Origin: Funiculus sociatus GB2-C1
Lineage (GTDB): Bacteria > Cyanobacteriota > Cyanobacteriia > Cyanobacteriales > FACHB-T130
Length of the DNA stretch: 61,856 nt
Direction: 5' to 3'
Assembly: GCF_039962115.1 (NCBI RefSeq)
Contig: NZ_JAMPKJ010000036.1
Location: forward strand, 1-61,856
Shown here: piece after piece, positions 34,546 through 44,067 of the stretch
How positions within the stretch are numbered: the first letter of the stretch is position 1
Layout: each line of letters opens with the position of its first letter
Notes under the pieces: model-generated
The model's input: the letters and a program-made list of their open reading frames with translations, nothing else
What the model was told of the DNA's origin: nothing
Databases searched by the model: none
Translations under genes and position numbers: made by a program

Positions 34546-35571
34546 TTACTTTTTCCAGAAGAAGTCTCGATCTATTTGCTGAGTGCGAATCAGATATTCA
34601 AGCTGTTTTAACCGAGTGAAGCCTCTAAATAAGAAAATGTCTTCTGTCATATCAATTTGCTTAAACAAATCGTATAACTGCTTGGCTCCCAGTTCGGCAT
34701 TCCATTCACATTTGAATCCCGGTAGGGTAGTATTAATTTTCTCGAAAGAAACACGATAACTGCGATTATCTGAACCGCTTTCTCCAAAGCTTAATTTGCA
34801 TCCTTCAAAGACATCAGCGATAATTTCTGCAATTTGTTTCACTCGATAATTTTGAGCAGTGTCGCCTACGTTGAAGATTTGGTTGTGAACAATGTCTCGC
34901 GGAGATTCTAGGGTGCAAACAATTGCCTTGCAGATGTCAAGAGCGTGAACCAAGGGCCGCCAAGGTGTCCCGTCGCTGGTCATCTTGATTTCTTTAGTTG
35001 TCCAAGCCAGTCCTGCAAGGTTATTTAAAACAATATCAAAACGCATTCTGGGAGAGGCACCAAAAGCGGTGGCATTCCGCATAAAGGTGGGGGAAAAATC
35101 GTCATCAGCTAGGGGTTGGACATCCCGTTCTACGAATGTTTTACATTCTGCATAAGCTGTTTGAGGATTGACGGGAGATTCTTCGGTGACATCACCTTCA
35201 GTCGCAACGCCATAAACACTGCAAGATGACATATAAACGAAGCGACGCACGCCTGCTGATTTAGCTAAATTAGCAAGGCGAACTGAACCTTTGTGGTTAA
35301 TGTCGTAGGTGATATTAGGTGAGAGTTGTCCGGCGGGGTCGTTAGAGAGTTCAGCCATGTGAACAATTGCCTCTACACCCTGTAAATCTTCTTCGGTAAT
35401 CTGCCGCAAATCTTTATTGAGGGTTTTGGCAGTTAGGTCGGTGGCGTTATAGAGCCAGCCTACTTTGTAGAAGCCTGTATCTAAGCCGATAACTTCATGT
35501 CCGCGTTGCATCAAGAGGGGGGCTAATAATGAGCCAAGATAGCCTTCGGTTCCAGTGACAAATATTTTCAT
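34546..35571 (-). CDS. NAD-dependent epimerase/dehydratase (extended SDR)
   Basis: 341 residues. Glycine-rich cofactor site TGTEGYLGSLLAP, the catalytic YxxxK as YAECK after MSSCSVYGVATEGDVTEESP, and substrate region RNATAFGASPRMRFDIVLN. This belongs to the NDP-sugar epimerase/dehydratase/reductase group. It is the second gene after the cytidylyltransferase, spaced only 11 bases from the oxidase gene. The precise sugar is unknown. Confidence 0.85.
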   Translation of the reverse strand: MKIFVTGTEGYLGSLLAPLLMQRGHEVIGLDTGFYKVGWLYNATDLTAKTLNKDLRQITEEDLQGVEAIVHMAELSNDPAGQLSPNITYDINHKGSVRLANLAKSAGVRRFVYMSSCSVYGVATEGDVTEESPVNPQTAYAECKTFVERDVQPLADDDFSPTFMRNATAFGASPRMRFDIVLNNLAGLAWTTKEIKMTSDGTPWRPLVHALDICKAIVCTLESPRDIVHNQIFNVGDTAQNYRVKQIAEIIADVFEGCKLSFGESGSDNRSYRVSFEKINTTLPGFKCEWNAELGAKQLYDLFKQIDMTEDIFLFRGFTRLKQLEYLIRTQQIDRDFFWKK

Positions 35572-35582
35572 TGCTGCTAATC

Positions 35583-36797
35583 CTATACGCTGATTGCTGA
35601 TTGTAGATGCTGCGGTTGGGGAAGTTGTTCGACAATTGCTTTGCCGATTTCAATTGAAGAAGTCGCAGCTGGGGAAGGAGCGTTGCAAACGTGGACGGAG
35701 TTGTTACCTTTGACTATCAAAAAGTCGTCTACTAGCTTGCCATCGTTCATTAAAGCTTGGGCTCGAACTCCGGCGTGGGTGGGAACGAGATCGGCCGCTT
35801 GGACTTCAGGAATTAGCTTTTGCAAACTGCGGACAAAGGCGGCTTTGCTGAAGGAGCGAATTATTTCTTGGATGCCTTCGTCAGCGTGTTTGGCTGCTAG
35901 TTTCCAGAAGCCAGGGTAGGTCATGACTTCAGCAAAGTCTCGTAGGTCAAAGTCGGTTTTTTTGTAGCCTTCGCGTTTGAGGCTCAAGACCGCATTTGGC
36001 CCTGCGTGGACGCTGCCATCGATCATTTTTGTGAAGTGGACACCCAGGAAGGGGAAGTCTGGGTTGGGAACTGGATAAATTAGGGTTTTGACAAGATAGC
36101 GTTTTTCTGGAACCAGTTCGTAGTATTCCCCTCGGAAAGGGACGATTTTAGCTTGGGGATCGACTTGGGAAAGTTTGGCAATGCGATCGCTATGCAGTCC
36201 GGCACAGTTTATCGTGCAGCGCGTCTCATAGATACCATTGTTGGTTTCAATTACCTGAGTATCGCCTTTTCCAATAATTTTTTCAACTTTGGTATTTAGA
36301 CGAAGCTCTCCACCCTGCAACTCGATCAACTCAGCATATTTCCGAGCCACCTGCTTATAGTCGGCAATTCCAGTTGTATAAACTCGAATTCCCGCCACGC
36401 AGTTGACATGAGGTTCAATTTCTTTGACTTCTGAAGCGCTAATCTTAGTAACTTTCAGTCCGTTTTCTAAGCCGCGTTTGTAAAGATTTTCTAGTCGCGG
36501 CAGTTCTTTTTCTTCTGTCGCAACAATTACCTTGCCGCAAATTTCATGAGCAATGTCATACTCTTGGCAGAATTCCACCATTGAGCGACAACCGTCTCGG
36601 CAAAACTTAGCTTTGAAACTCCCTGGCTTGTAGTAAATGCCAGAGTGAATAACACCGCTGTTATTGCCAGTCTGGTGATATGCCCATTTGCTTTCTTTTT
36701 CTAGCACTACAATGCGAGCGTTTGGATAGCGTTTGCCCAATGCCATGCCAGTCGAAAGACCAACAATTCCCCCCCCGATGATTGCAAAGTCATACAT
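35583..36797 (-). CDS. lhgO: L-2-hydroxyglutarate oxidase-like FAD enzyme (LhgO family)
   Basis: 404 residues. FAD-binding IIGGGIVGLSTGMAL at the N terminus, then family marks HQTGNNSGVIHSGIYYKPGS, FCRDGCRSMVEFC, RGEYYELVPEKRYLVKTLIY and VHAGPNAVLSLKREGY. LhgO oxidises L-2-hydroxyglutarate to 2-oxoglutarate. Within this polysaccharide cluster the enzyme may instead act on a sugar or sugar acid (inference). All flavin-binding motifs are intact. Confidence 0.88.
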   Translation of the reverse strand: MYDFAIIGGGIVGLSTGMALGKRYPNARIVVLEKESKWAYHQTGNNSGVIHSGIYYKPGSFKAKFCRDGCRSMVEFCQEYDIAHEICGKVIVATEEKELPRLENLYKRGLENGLKVTKISASEVKEIEPHVNCVAGIRVYTTGIADYKQVARKYAELIELQGGELRLNTKVEKIIGKGDTQVIETNNGIYETRCTINCAGLHSDRIAKLSQVDPQAKIVPFRGEYYELVPEKRYLVKTLIYPVPNPDFPFLGVHFTKMIDGSVHAGPNAVLSLKREGYKKTDFDLRDFAEVMTYPGFWKLAAKHADEGIQEIIRSFSKAAFVRSLQKLIPEVQAADLVPTHAGVRAQALMNDGKLVDDFLIVKGNNSVHVCNAPSPAATSSIEIGKAIVEQLPQPQHLQSAISV

Positions 36798-36916
36798 GGT
36801 ATTTTTGCACCTGAAACTAAGATGATTGAGAACTATTTAAGAAGTTATAAAGTTTCAGGTATGAGTCATAAATACCTTGACCGCTCTTAACTTCCAACTC
36901 CTAACTCCTAACTATT

Positions 36917-37693
36917 TTACTGCCACACCTTCCAAGGTGCTTTATCACTTTTCCAAAGTTCTTCAAGATAGGTTTTATCACGTAAAGTATCCATCGGCTG
37001 CCAAAAACCAGGATGTTTGTAAGCAGCTAGCTGTCCAGAGTCAGCTAGTTTTTCTAATGGCTCTTTTTCCCAAACTGTGGAGTCGCCTCCAATGTAGTCA
37101 ATTACTTCTGGCTCCAGAACAAAATAACCACCATTTATCCAGGCTCCCTCTCCGTCTTGCTTTTCTCTGAAGCTGATGATTTTATCTTGTTCTTCTCCCA
37201 GAGAAAGCGCTCCAAAGCGTCCAGCCGGACGGGTTGCAGTCAATGTTCCTAAAGTCTTTTGTTCTTTGTGAAACTCAATTAATTCTTTAATATTTACACT
37301 GCTGACACCATCTCCATAGGTGAAGCAGAAGGTTTCATTGCCAATATGCTCTCTTACTCGCTTCAGCCGTCCACCAGTCATGGAATTTTCACCTGTATCT
37401 ACCAATGTGACTCGCCAAGGTTCAGCATATCCGCTATGAACATTCATTTGGTTAAACCGCATATCAAAAGTGACATCGGACATATGCAAGAAGTAGTTGG
37501 CAAAATACTCCTTGATTATGTAACCTTTATAACCGCAGCAGATAATGAAGTCATTAATCCCATAGGCAGAGTATGTCTTCATAATGTGCCACAGTATGGG
37601 TCTACCACCGATTTCAACCATAGGTTTTGGTTTAATAGTGGTTTCTTCACTTAAACGAGTACCAAGTCCTCCAGCTAGTATCACTGCTTTCAT
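36917..37693 (-). CDS. rfbF: glucose-1-phosphate cytidylyltransferase
   Basis: 258 residues. [20 protein letters not shown] is the nucleotidyltransferase signature, followed by [45 protein letters not shown] and [16 protein letters not shown]. RfbF makes CDP-glucose from CTP and glucose-1-phosphate, the entry to CDP-3,6-dideoxy and branched sugars. The normal next enzyme, CDP-glucose 4,6-dehydratase (RfbG), is not encoded in the window. It starts the minus-strand cluster. The 600 bases upstream hold a MITE-like element and no gene. Confidence 0.93.
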   Translation of the reverse strand: MKAVILAGGLGTRLSEETTIKPKPMVEIGGRPILWHIMKTYSAYGINDFIICCGYKGYIIKEYFANYFLHMSDVTFDMRFNQMNVHSGYAEPWRVTLVDTGENSMTGGRLKRVREHIGNETFCFTYGDGVSSVNIKELIEFHKEQKTLGTLTATRPAGRFGALSLGEEQDKIISFREKQDGEGAWINGGYFVLEPEVIDYIGGDSTVWEKEPLEKLADSGQLAAYKHPGFWQPMDTLRDKTYLEELWKSDKAPWKVWQ

Positions 37694-38115
37694 GTATCAC
37701 CTCATATTTCTCAGGGTTATCTCTAACTTTGGATAGATACACTAGCCCCGCAATTATCTGAGTAAGGTGTGAGGTTAGTTTTCCATGTCACAATTCTAGT
37801 GGAAACTCTACAAATGACTGTAAAAATAACGTAAACTACTTACGTATAAATGTGAAGACTTGAAAAAGTTTTTGTAAATACCCTGATATTTTCCTGAATA
37901 ATATAGTTGTACTTGTAAGTATAATCTCTCATTCTAAAGAAACCCTTGAGAATGAACTAAGCATCATTGGTCTTGAAGTATCGATATTTACTAGAGTATA
38001 CTGAAGCGTTTTTAAGCACATTTTTGCTGCATATCAAGTTATAGGCTTTATTTTTGAGACGCTAGATACAAATCCCCCTTCGCCACCCTTAATAAGGGAG
38101 ACAAAAAGGGGAGAG

Positions 38116-38214
38116 TATAGCAATCCTATTTGAGTTGTGACCCAGCCCTCCAGATACCCGACTTCTCTAAGAAATCGGGTATCTCGCCTTCACGAATCAT
38201 TTAGGACTGCTATA
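38116..38214. mobile_element. MITE-like palindromic element, complete copy, inverted
   Basis: 99 bp bounded by TATAGCAATCC and GGACTGCTATA with the hairpin ATACCCGACTTCT-ctaa-GAAATCGGGTAT. Its reverse complement aligns along its length with 17797-17898, and part of it aligns with 1479-1530. No coding capacity. The rest of the gap 37694-38301 is AT-rich, with a small hairpin (GTACC-TTCCTT-GGTAC, about 38240-38257) beyond the glycosyltransferase stop. Confidence 0.72.
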
Positions 38215-38301
38215 GCATCACCAAAAGTAATTAGTAGTACCTTCCTTGGTACGCAGCGCTTACTAATGAGTAGTAGAATGCTTTAAATAGCTACTTTTGA
38301 A

Positions 38302-39261
38302 CTATTTTCGGGCAAAAATTTTCTTTTTTATCAGGCTTCTAGCTCGTCTTGCTTCTCTGCTCACACGCTGCATTAAACTTGGAGTTGTACTGCCATAATA
38401 ATATCTTTCTAAAACAAGGCTATCAGATTGGGAATCCCTCAAAATAAAATTGGGATGTTTGAGCGGAAATGACATGGCTTCAACAGGCATATTAGCCCGC
38501 CAATCATAAATATCTCTGGTATGCGTTGATGTTAGACCAAAGCCAATATTGGAAACTAAATTAACATTAGGCACAACGTACAATCCCTGTTGCAACCAGC
38601 AGGAAAGTACCCATTGATAATCCCAAGTATCTTTACGGTTTTCGTGGACAGCTCGAAATACGTTACTCCACCAATCTACAGCACGAGAATCTGATAATAT
38701 ATCCATCAACCATCCCTGATCTCGGACTTCTGGCCAGAGCTTCATTTCCAGATCCATATGTTGCCATGCTCGTCGCCAAGATGCCCATCCCCACAAATTA
38801 GGGAAGAGAGAATAATAGTAGCTGTAATCTGTCCGAGTGCTTCCCTTGAGGAAGTTACTGCCGCTAATTCCCATAATTTTCGGCTCATCTCGGTAATATT
38901 CGAGAATTTCTTCACAGAACCGAAAGAAACTGGGATGAGGTACGCAGTCATCTTCTAGGATAATTGCCTCTTCTACATTCTGGAATATCCAGTTTAAGCC
39001 ACTGTAAATGCGATCTTTAGCGCTAAGAAAAGTATCAGAGTAATTTTTTAGAATTTCGCAGTCCCAATCAACACGTTCAATAATTGCACGAGCCTCTGCA
39101 TTTAGTTCAGCTTGGTCTGGTTTGTTAGCTGGGGAAATATTAGAGACTACTAAGAGCTTGGGTGGTTTTGCTTGACGGATTGCTTCAAATACCTTTTGGG
39201 TGGTATCGGGGCGCTTGAAGATGAAAATAGCAACTGGTGTTTTTAGGTGCCAATCAGCCAT
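38302..39261 (-). CDS. glycosyltransferase family 2-like protein
   Basis: 319 residues. The N terminus (TPVAIFIFKRPDTTQKVFEA) and the metal-binding region (VEEAIILEDDCVPHPSFFRF) are those of GT-A fold enzymes, the EDD serving as the DxD-like site. The conserved LFPNLWGWASWRRAWQHMD follows. Such enzymes transfer a sugar from a nucleotide donor, here presumably to a cell-surface glycan. The C terminus is basic (ARRARSLIKKKIFARK), which could aid membrane association. The acceptor and donor are unknown. Confidence 0.8.
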   Translation of the reverse strand: MADWHLKTPVAIFIFKRPDTTQKVFEAIRQAKPPKLLVVSNISPANKPDQAELNAEARAIIERVDWDCEILKNYSDTFLSAKDRIYSGLNWIFQNVEEAIILEDDCVPHPSFFRFCEEILEYYRDEPKIMGISGSNFLKGSTRTDYSYYYSLFPNLWGWASWRRAWQHMDLEMKLWPEVRDQGWLMDILSDSRAVDWWSNVFRAVHENRKDTWDYQWVLSCWLQQGLYVVPNVNLVSNIGFGLTSTHTRDIYDWRANMPVEAMSFPLKHPNFILRDSQSDSLVLERYYYGSTTPSLMQRVSREARRARSLIKKKIFARK

Positions 39262-39344
39262 TAAGTTACCCCTTTGCGATCGCAGTAGATGTCATCGTCT
39301 AGTTTGACACGCTTGAACGCCGTCACCATTAACATTTCACAGTT

Positions 39345-40526
39345 TTAGCAAAATTCAGCCAGAATGCTATTGTAAATTTTTTCTAACTTTTCTGTATTGC
39401 GTTTTAAATTAAACTCTTGTTCTACGCGGTTGCGCCCAGCCATAGCAAAACGTTTTCTCAAGGAGGAATCTCCTAGCAGAGTTAAGATACGTTTAGCCAT
39501 AGCTTCCCAATCTTTTTCTGGCACTAAGAAACCCGTTTCTCCATGAACTACAGCTTCTGGGATACCAGCATGAATAGAAGCTACAACAGGTAAACCCATT
39601 GCTGCGGCTTCATTGACAACATTAGGTAAGCCTTCAGAATCTCCTGTGGTAGCTGTGATGCTAGGCGCACAGAGCAAAAAAGCTCGATTCATCCACTCTT
39701 TAACAACGTCGTGCGATCGCGATCCTAAAAAACTGTAACGTTTTAAGGAACTCTTAGCTAGTTCTTCCAAAGTGGCACGCAGTGAACCATCTCCAATCAT
39801 TACTAACTCGACTTCAGGCATTATTGCCTGCACCTGCGACATGGCCCGGATGAGATATTCGCAACCCTTTTTTTCCACCAAGCGTCCCACAAATAGCACT
39901 ATTGGCTCACGCACCACCTTAGGATCTGGGGTGAATTTATCAACATTCACCCCAGTATAGAGGACTACAGCTTTTTCTGGCGGACATCCTTTTTCTATTA
40001 ATTGGGAACGGATAAAATCAGAGACAGCAATGCAATACCGAGCTTCTTTAAATAGCTGCTGACGTTTGCTTACGTAAAAATCTCTGTAAAACTGACCTCG
40101 CTTAAAAAAGAAATCAAGCATTTCGACGCGCCCTTGCTTGATTTCACTGGCTTGCATTCCTGTGATGTCGTTTCCCCGAAAAGTTACCAGCAGAGGAATC
40201 CCCAATTTTTCAGCTAACAAGAGTCCCCAAATTCCGTCAAGGCCAAAGTGAGCGTGCATTATGCAAGGAGATAAATCTTGCATAAACTTAAACCATTTAG
40301 GATGAACAATGCCACCTATTTTAAAAGCGGTTTTCCAAATCCCCGGACGCGAGACTAAATCGCTGAGTGTGATGCTTCTTTCCTGGGGAATAAGGAATTT
40401 AGATTCCGGAGTTCGTGAAGTACCAACGTAGAATCCTGTATAGGATGAAAGACTTTCTACTTGAGTTGGGATAAAGGTTTCCGAGTAAGGAAGCAGTTTA
40501 TCCCGATACATGATGATTTTTTTCAT
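39345..40526 (-). CDS. glycosyltransferase family 4
   Basis: 393 residues in a GT-B fold. It has FRGNDITGM and CIAVSDFIRSQLIEKG in the N-terminal lobe. The C-terminal donor lobe has VVLYTGVNVDKFTPDP, VLFVGRLVEKKGCEYLIRAM, CAPSITATTGDSEGLPNVVN and EAAAMGLPVVASIHAGIPE, the EX7E-type site. GT4 retaining enzymes build exopolysaccharide and lipopolysaccharide. The sequence resembles the colanic-acid/exopolysaccharide transferases. It lies 83 bases from its glycosyltransferase neighbour on the same strand. Confidence 0.88.
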   Translation of the reverse strand: MKKIIMYRDKLLPYSETFIPTQVESLSSYTGFYVGTSRTPESKFLIPQERSITLSDLVSRPGIWKTAFKIGGIVHPKWFKFMQDLSPCIMHAHFGLDGIWGLLLAEKLGIPLLVTFRGNDITGMQASEIKQGRVEMLDFFFKRGQFYRDFYVSKRQQLFKEARYCIAVSDFIRSQLIEKGCPPEKAVVLYTGVNVDKFTPDPKVVREPIVLFVGRLVEKKGCEYLIRAMSQVQAIMPEVELVMIGDGSLRATLEELAKSSLKRYSFLGSRSHDVVKEWMNRAFLLCAPSITATTGDSEGLPNVVNEAAAMGLPVVASIHAGIPEAVVHGETGFLVPEKDWEAMAKRILTLLGDSSLRKRFAMAGRNRVEQEFNLKRNTEKLEKIYNSILAEFC

Positions 40527-40673
40527 TACTTAGTTATCCTTCGCAGGCTTTGTTGCCTGGGGCTATACAAATAATGTCGTGGCTAGCAGGCTTCCTTTCT
40601 CTGTACAAGGCGACTCGTCAGGTGTTTTCGCTTTCAGGTTCCTATCAATTGGATTTTGCGCTACTTTTATTTA

Positions 40674-41663
40674 TTAGCAATGGCTCAAATTTGGCTGTTT
40701 TTTTTCGACAACTGGAGACTGAGAAGCTAAATAATGCTGTTTCCAAATATACAAAGGGCTGAAAAGCGTACTTAAAAATAGCTGCATTTCGCAAGCTGCA
40801 ATGTTATCGGTATTGAGAATGCGGTAATTTTTGATGAAGTGGAGAATTACTTTGCGGAGGTCGCTTGCTATGTAGAAGGGGATAATCAAGGGCCTTTGCC
40901 AAGGTTTAAAGGCGATCATCCGAATATGGTGCCGACCAATACCAGCGCCCCGACACAAATCCATCAAATACTGTCTTTCTAAACGCCATTTTGGTATTTG
41001 ATGGTAAATGCACATTTCCGGATTATGCCAAATTTCCCAACCTTGCCGCTTCAGGTATGAAAGTGCTTCTATGTCTTCACTTTTTACTGTTAAAGATGTA
41101 CCAACAGGCCCTTTTAGAAACAGACGATTAGGAACACTTTCTAACCAGGCTTGTTTGCGAATCACCATTCCCGCACCAGGGGGAAGTACACGGTCATAGC
41201 GGAATGGTTTGTCACCACGATCTACGATAGCCATAATTGGAGCTATTTTGTTGAAGTTTTCTGGCGGAGCGACTTCAAATTCTCCGCGAATTTCACTTCC
41301 ATAAGCTCCGGCATTTGGATGCGCTATCCCGAAGGAATAAGCTGCTGCAACCCAGTTGGGAGTCGGCAAATTATCATCATCAATAAAACCTATAAAGGTG
41401 CCTTTGGCTTCTTTTATTGTGCGTTGTCGTGCAACTGCTGCTCCTTGCTCAGGTTCAAAGTAATACTTGAGGGGATAAGCTTTAGGCCAATTTGCTTGAT
41501 ATCCTTGAATAATCTGAGCTGTGTTGTCAGTGCTGTTATTGTCAACAATTACAATTTCCCAGTTTATCTGCTCTATATTAATTTGCGATCGCAATCTCTC
41601 TAAAACATCTGGGAGACGCTTTTGGGCGTTATACGCTCGAATAGCTACGGTAAAGTCAACCAT
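40674..41663 (-). CDS. hpsE: glycosyltransferase family 2, HpsE-like (hormogonium polysaccharide)
   Basis: About 329 residues from ATG 41663, preceded by AGGTG at a good distance; a GTG three codons earlier is possible. GT2 motifs: DFTVAIRAYNAQKRLPDVLE, IVIVDNNSTDNT, FIGFIDDDNLPTPNWVAAAY (DxD) and AGAYGSEIRGEFEVAPPENF. The full pattern, including PGAGMVIRKQAWLESVPNRL and VKSEDIEALSYLKRQGWEIW, matches the HpsE group needed for hormogonium polysaccharide and gliding in filamentous cyanobacteria. Other hps genes are not in the window, so the gene name is moderately certain. Confidence 0.78.
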   Translation of the reverse strand: MVDFTVAIRAYNAQKRLPDVLERLRSQINIEQINWEIVIVDNNSTDNTAQIIQGYQANWPKAYPLKYYFEPEQGAAVARQRTIKEAKGTFIGFIDDDNLPTPNWVAAAYSFGIAHPNAGAYGSEIRGEFEVAPPENFNKIAPIMAIVDRGDKPFRYDRVLPPGAGMVIRKQAWLESVPNRLFLKGPVGTSLTVKSEDIEALSYLKRQGWEIWHNPEMCIYHQIPKWRLERQYLMDLCRGAGIGRHHIRMIAFKPWQRPLIIPFYIASDLRKVILHFIKNYRILNTDNIAACEMQLFLSTLFSPLYIWKQHYLASQSPVVEKKQPNLSHC

Positions 41664-42377
41664 TATTTTCACCTGTGGTGCTAGTGGTGGTAGATGCCAT
41701 ATTACGGCGGTATATTTTTAGGTTCTGGTATAAACCAAACTGAACAACTAGGCAGTATCTAATTTTTACCTACACTAGAGCTAGTGGTTTTTCCTACTGA
41801 ACCTTGATCGATCCCCTTAGCTTTGGCGCTGGGTATTATCCTAGAACGATTCAAGTTTTGCGTCGTTGCGAGAACTTTACTGGCGATCGCTCTCACAAAG
41901 CCATTGCGAAAACGTATCCCTCTATAGTAGCTATTCAGCTCAGGCAATGCGTAAATATGCTTAGTATATTACTAGGGGTTTAAACGCAGAATGCGATCGC
42001 AGTTGATTTAGGCATAATAATCAATACATCATATTTTTGCTATTAAAGATTAGTAATTTTATATAATCTTTAAATTTGCAGGTATTTTGGTTGATATTGT
42101 AAATTTTTAATAAACCTAGAGTAAGTCCAATTGGGTTTTTAAAACTGGCTATTGGCAAGAGTTTCCTCTTCTAACATCCTTGCCTCCACAATGGTATAAC
42201 TCTTACACCAGTATAAGGTAGAACTATATTCAGGCTAAAGTGCTACCTCAGTAGAATCATCAGTCGAAGGGAGCAAAAGCGATCGCTTTGTAGGGATTTA
42301 GCATTTACTACGAGATTGACTAATAATACCTTCAGAATTGGGGATTAAGAATTGAAAACAGGCAATTCTGGCTCTTT
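41664..42377. other. intergenic region without a supportable gene
   Basis: About 700 bases of AT-rich sequence with a few HIP1 octamers. A 62-codon minus-strand frame at 41759-41947 has no recognisable family or start signals and was not accepted. No clear promoter, hairpin or RNA gene was seen. Confidence 0.5.
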
Positions 42378-42400
42378 CCCAATCCCCAATCCCCAATCCC
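42378..42400. repeat. STRR heptamer array at the pepA 3' end
   Basis: Three CCCCAAT heptamers directly abut the pepA stop codon, so the repeat forms the beginning of the 3' untranslated region. Confidence 0.8.
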
Positions 42401-43872
42401 TAGTTCAGTACCCAGTTCACCAAAGTACGAACGCCGTAACCCGTAGCACCAGCATTGTTAACGCCGTTTTCCTTATCCGCCCAAACCGGGCCGGCAATGT
42501 CTAGGTGCGCCCAAGGAGTTTCCTTGACGAACTCCTTCAGGAATAAAGCCGCAGTAATCGAACCACCTGGACGAGGGCCAGTATTCTTCATATCGGCAAT
42601 CTGCGACTTGAGTCCTTCAAAGTATTTCTCTTCCATAGGCATCCGCCACAGCTTTTCCCCAGCCATTTCCGAAGCCTTCAGCAACTCGTTGGCAACTGCA
42701 TCGTCTGGACTCCACAACCCAGCAATATCGTCGCCCAGTGCAATTACGCAGGCACCTGTAAGTGTAGCTAAGTCAACAATAGCGTCAACGCCCAACTTTT
42801 CCGTAAATACCAGTGCATCCGCCAAAGTCAATCGACCTTCGGCATCGGTATTGTTAACTTCAATCGTTTTGCCGTTGGAAGCTTTGAGGACATCGCCTGG
42901 GTGCATAGCGTGACCGCTAATCATATTCTCAGTCACAGCAGAGATAAAGTGGACTTCCACATCTGGCTTCAACTGACCGATAGCCTTAGCAGCGCCAAGC
43001 GTGGCGGCACCACCACCCATATCCATCTTCATAGTCTCGATGCCGCTGCCAGCACCTTTAATGTTAAGACCGCCAGAATCGAAGGTAAGACCTTTGCCGA
43101 CAATTGCCAATTTCCGGCGGGGCGTTCCTTCTGGTTTGTAGGTGAGGTGGATGAACTTGGGGGGCATATCGGAAGCTTTAGCAACAGCTAAAAATGCCCC
43201 CATGCCAAGCTGTTCACACTCTTGTTGTTCCAGAATTTCTAATTGTAGACCGTGTTCTGCTGCGATCGCTTGTGCAGTTTCGGCCATAGTTATCGGCGTA
43301 CACTCATTCGCTGGTGCTGCTACCAGTTCCCGCGCCAGAATCACGCCATCAGCGATCGCTTTAGCGCGATTAATTGCCGACTCTTGACCGGGCAAAGAGA
43401 GTAAATCAACACGTTCTAGCTGCACATCTTTGTCTTCCGGTTCAGACTTAAACCGATTATCCTTATGTAAAGCTAAGAGAATGCCTTGCGCGATCGCACT
43501 CGCACTCGCCTCTGCATCCTGATTCCACACTGGCAGACTAACCCCCAGAGTTTTGCACTTTTCCTTTCTCGCTAACCGGGCAACAACAGCACCAGCCCGC
43601 CGCCAAGTTTCCAGCTTCAAAGCCTCTGGTTTACCCAATCCCACCAACATAATTTTGCGGATAGGGCTACTTCCACCAACGCGAGTTACAGCGCTACTGC
43701 CTTCTTTTCCCTTAAATTCCGTCTCTTCAATCAATTCCTTGATAGTCCCGGCGAGTTTTTCATCCAGCGCCGCCAAATCGCCAGTTATCTCCAATCCGTC
43801 CTCAAATAGCCCAACAGCGAGGGCATCCCCAGACCAGTCCAAACGTGGCGTATCAGTCGATCGAAATTCCAT
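42400..43872 (-). CDS. pepA: leucyl aminopeptidase (M17)
   Basis: 490 residues. A divergent N-terminal macrodomain ([20 protein letters not shown]) is followed by the catalytic domain with [37 protein letters not shown] and [19 protein letters not shown], which holds the two-zinc site and bicarbonate arginine. It removes N-terminal residues from cytoplasmic peptides. It is divergent from the first slt gene. A decayed N-terminal copy of the same gene sits in the same relation to the second slt gene (46862-47120). Confidence 0.95.
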   Translation of the reverse strand: MEFRSTDTPRLDWSGDALAVGLFEDGLEITGDLAALDEKLAGTIKELIEETEFKGKEGSSAVTRVGGSSPIRKIMLVGLGKPEALKLETWRRAGAVVARLARKEKCKTLGVSLPVWNQDAEASASAIAQGILLALHKDNRFKSEPEDKDVQLERVDLLSLPGQESAINRAKAIADGVILARELVAAPANECTPITMAETAQAIAAEHGLQLEILEQQECEQLGMGAFLAVAKASDMPPKFIHLTYKPEGTPRRKLAIVGKGLTFDSGGLNIKGAGSGIETMKMDMGGGAATLGAAKAIGQLKPDVEVHFISAVTENMISGHAMHPGDVLKASNGKTIEVNNTDAEGRLTLADALVFTEKLGVDAIVDLATLTGACVIALGDDIAGLWSPDDAVANELLKASEMAGEKLWRMPMEEKYFEGLKSQIADMKNTGPRPGGSITAALFLKEFVKETPWAHLDIAGPVWADKENGVNNAGATGYGVRTLVNWVLN

Positions 43873-44067
43873 TCCTGTGTTCTGCTGATTGTTTACCTGT
43901 ATTAGTTACCAGTATCGATCAAAATCAAAAGCCAGGTTTTTGTAACGTTCCCTTACAGGGTTGCCCCAAGTCAGGTAATTTTCGCCAGAGTATCAGCTAA
44001 CTCGGAAACTTTGATTAAAATGCTAGAGTCTCAGGGAATTTGATTCAGACGTGGCGGAAAAGAAGCG

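Noticed and set aside
41759-41947. A 62-codon minus-strand frame in the 700-base gap beyond hpsE
   Set aside because: No family resemblance, no ribosome-binding site, and composition not clearly coding.
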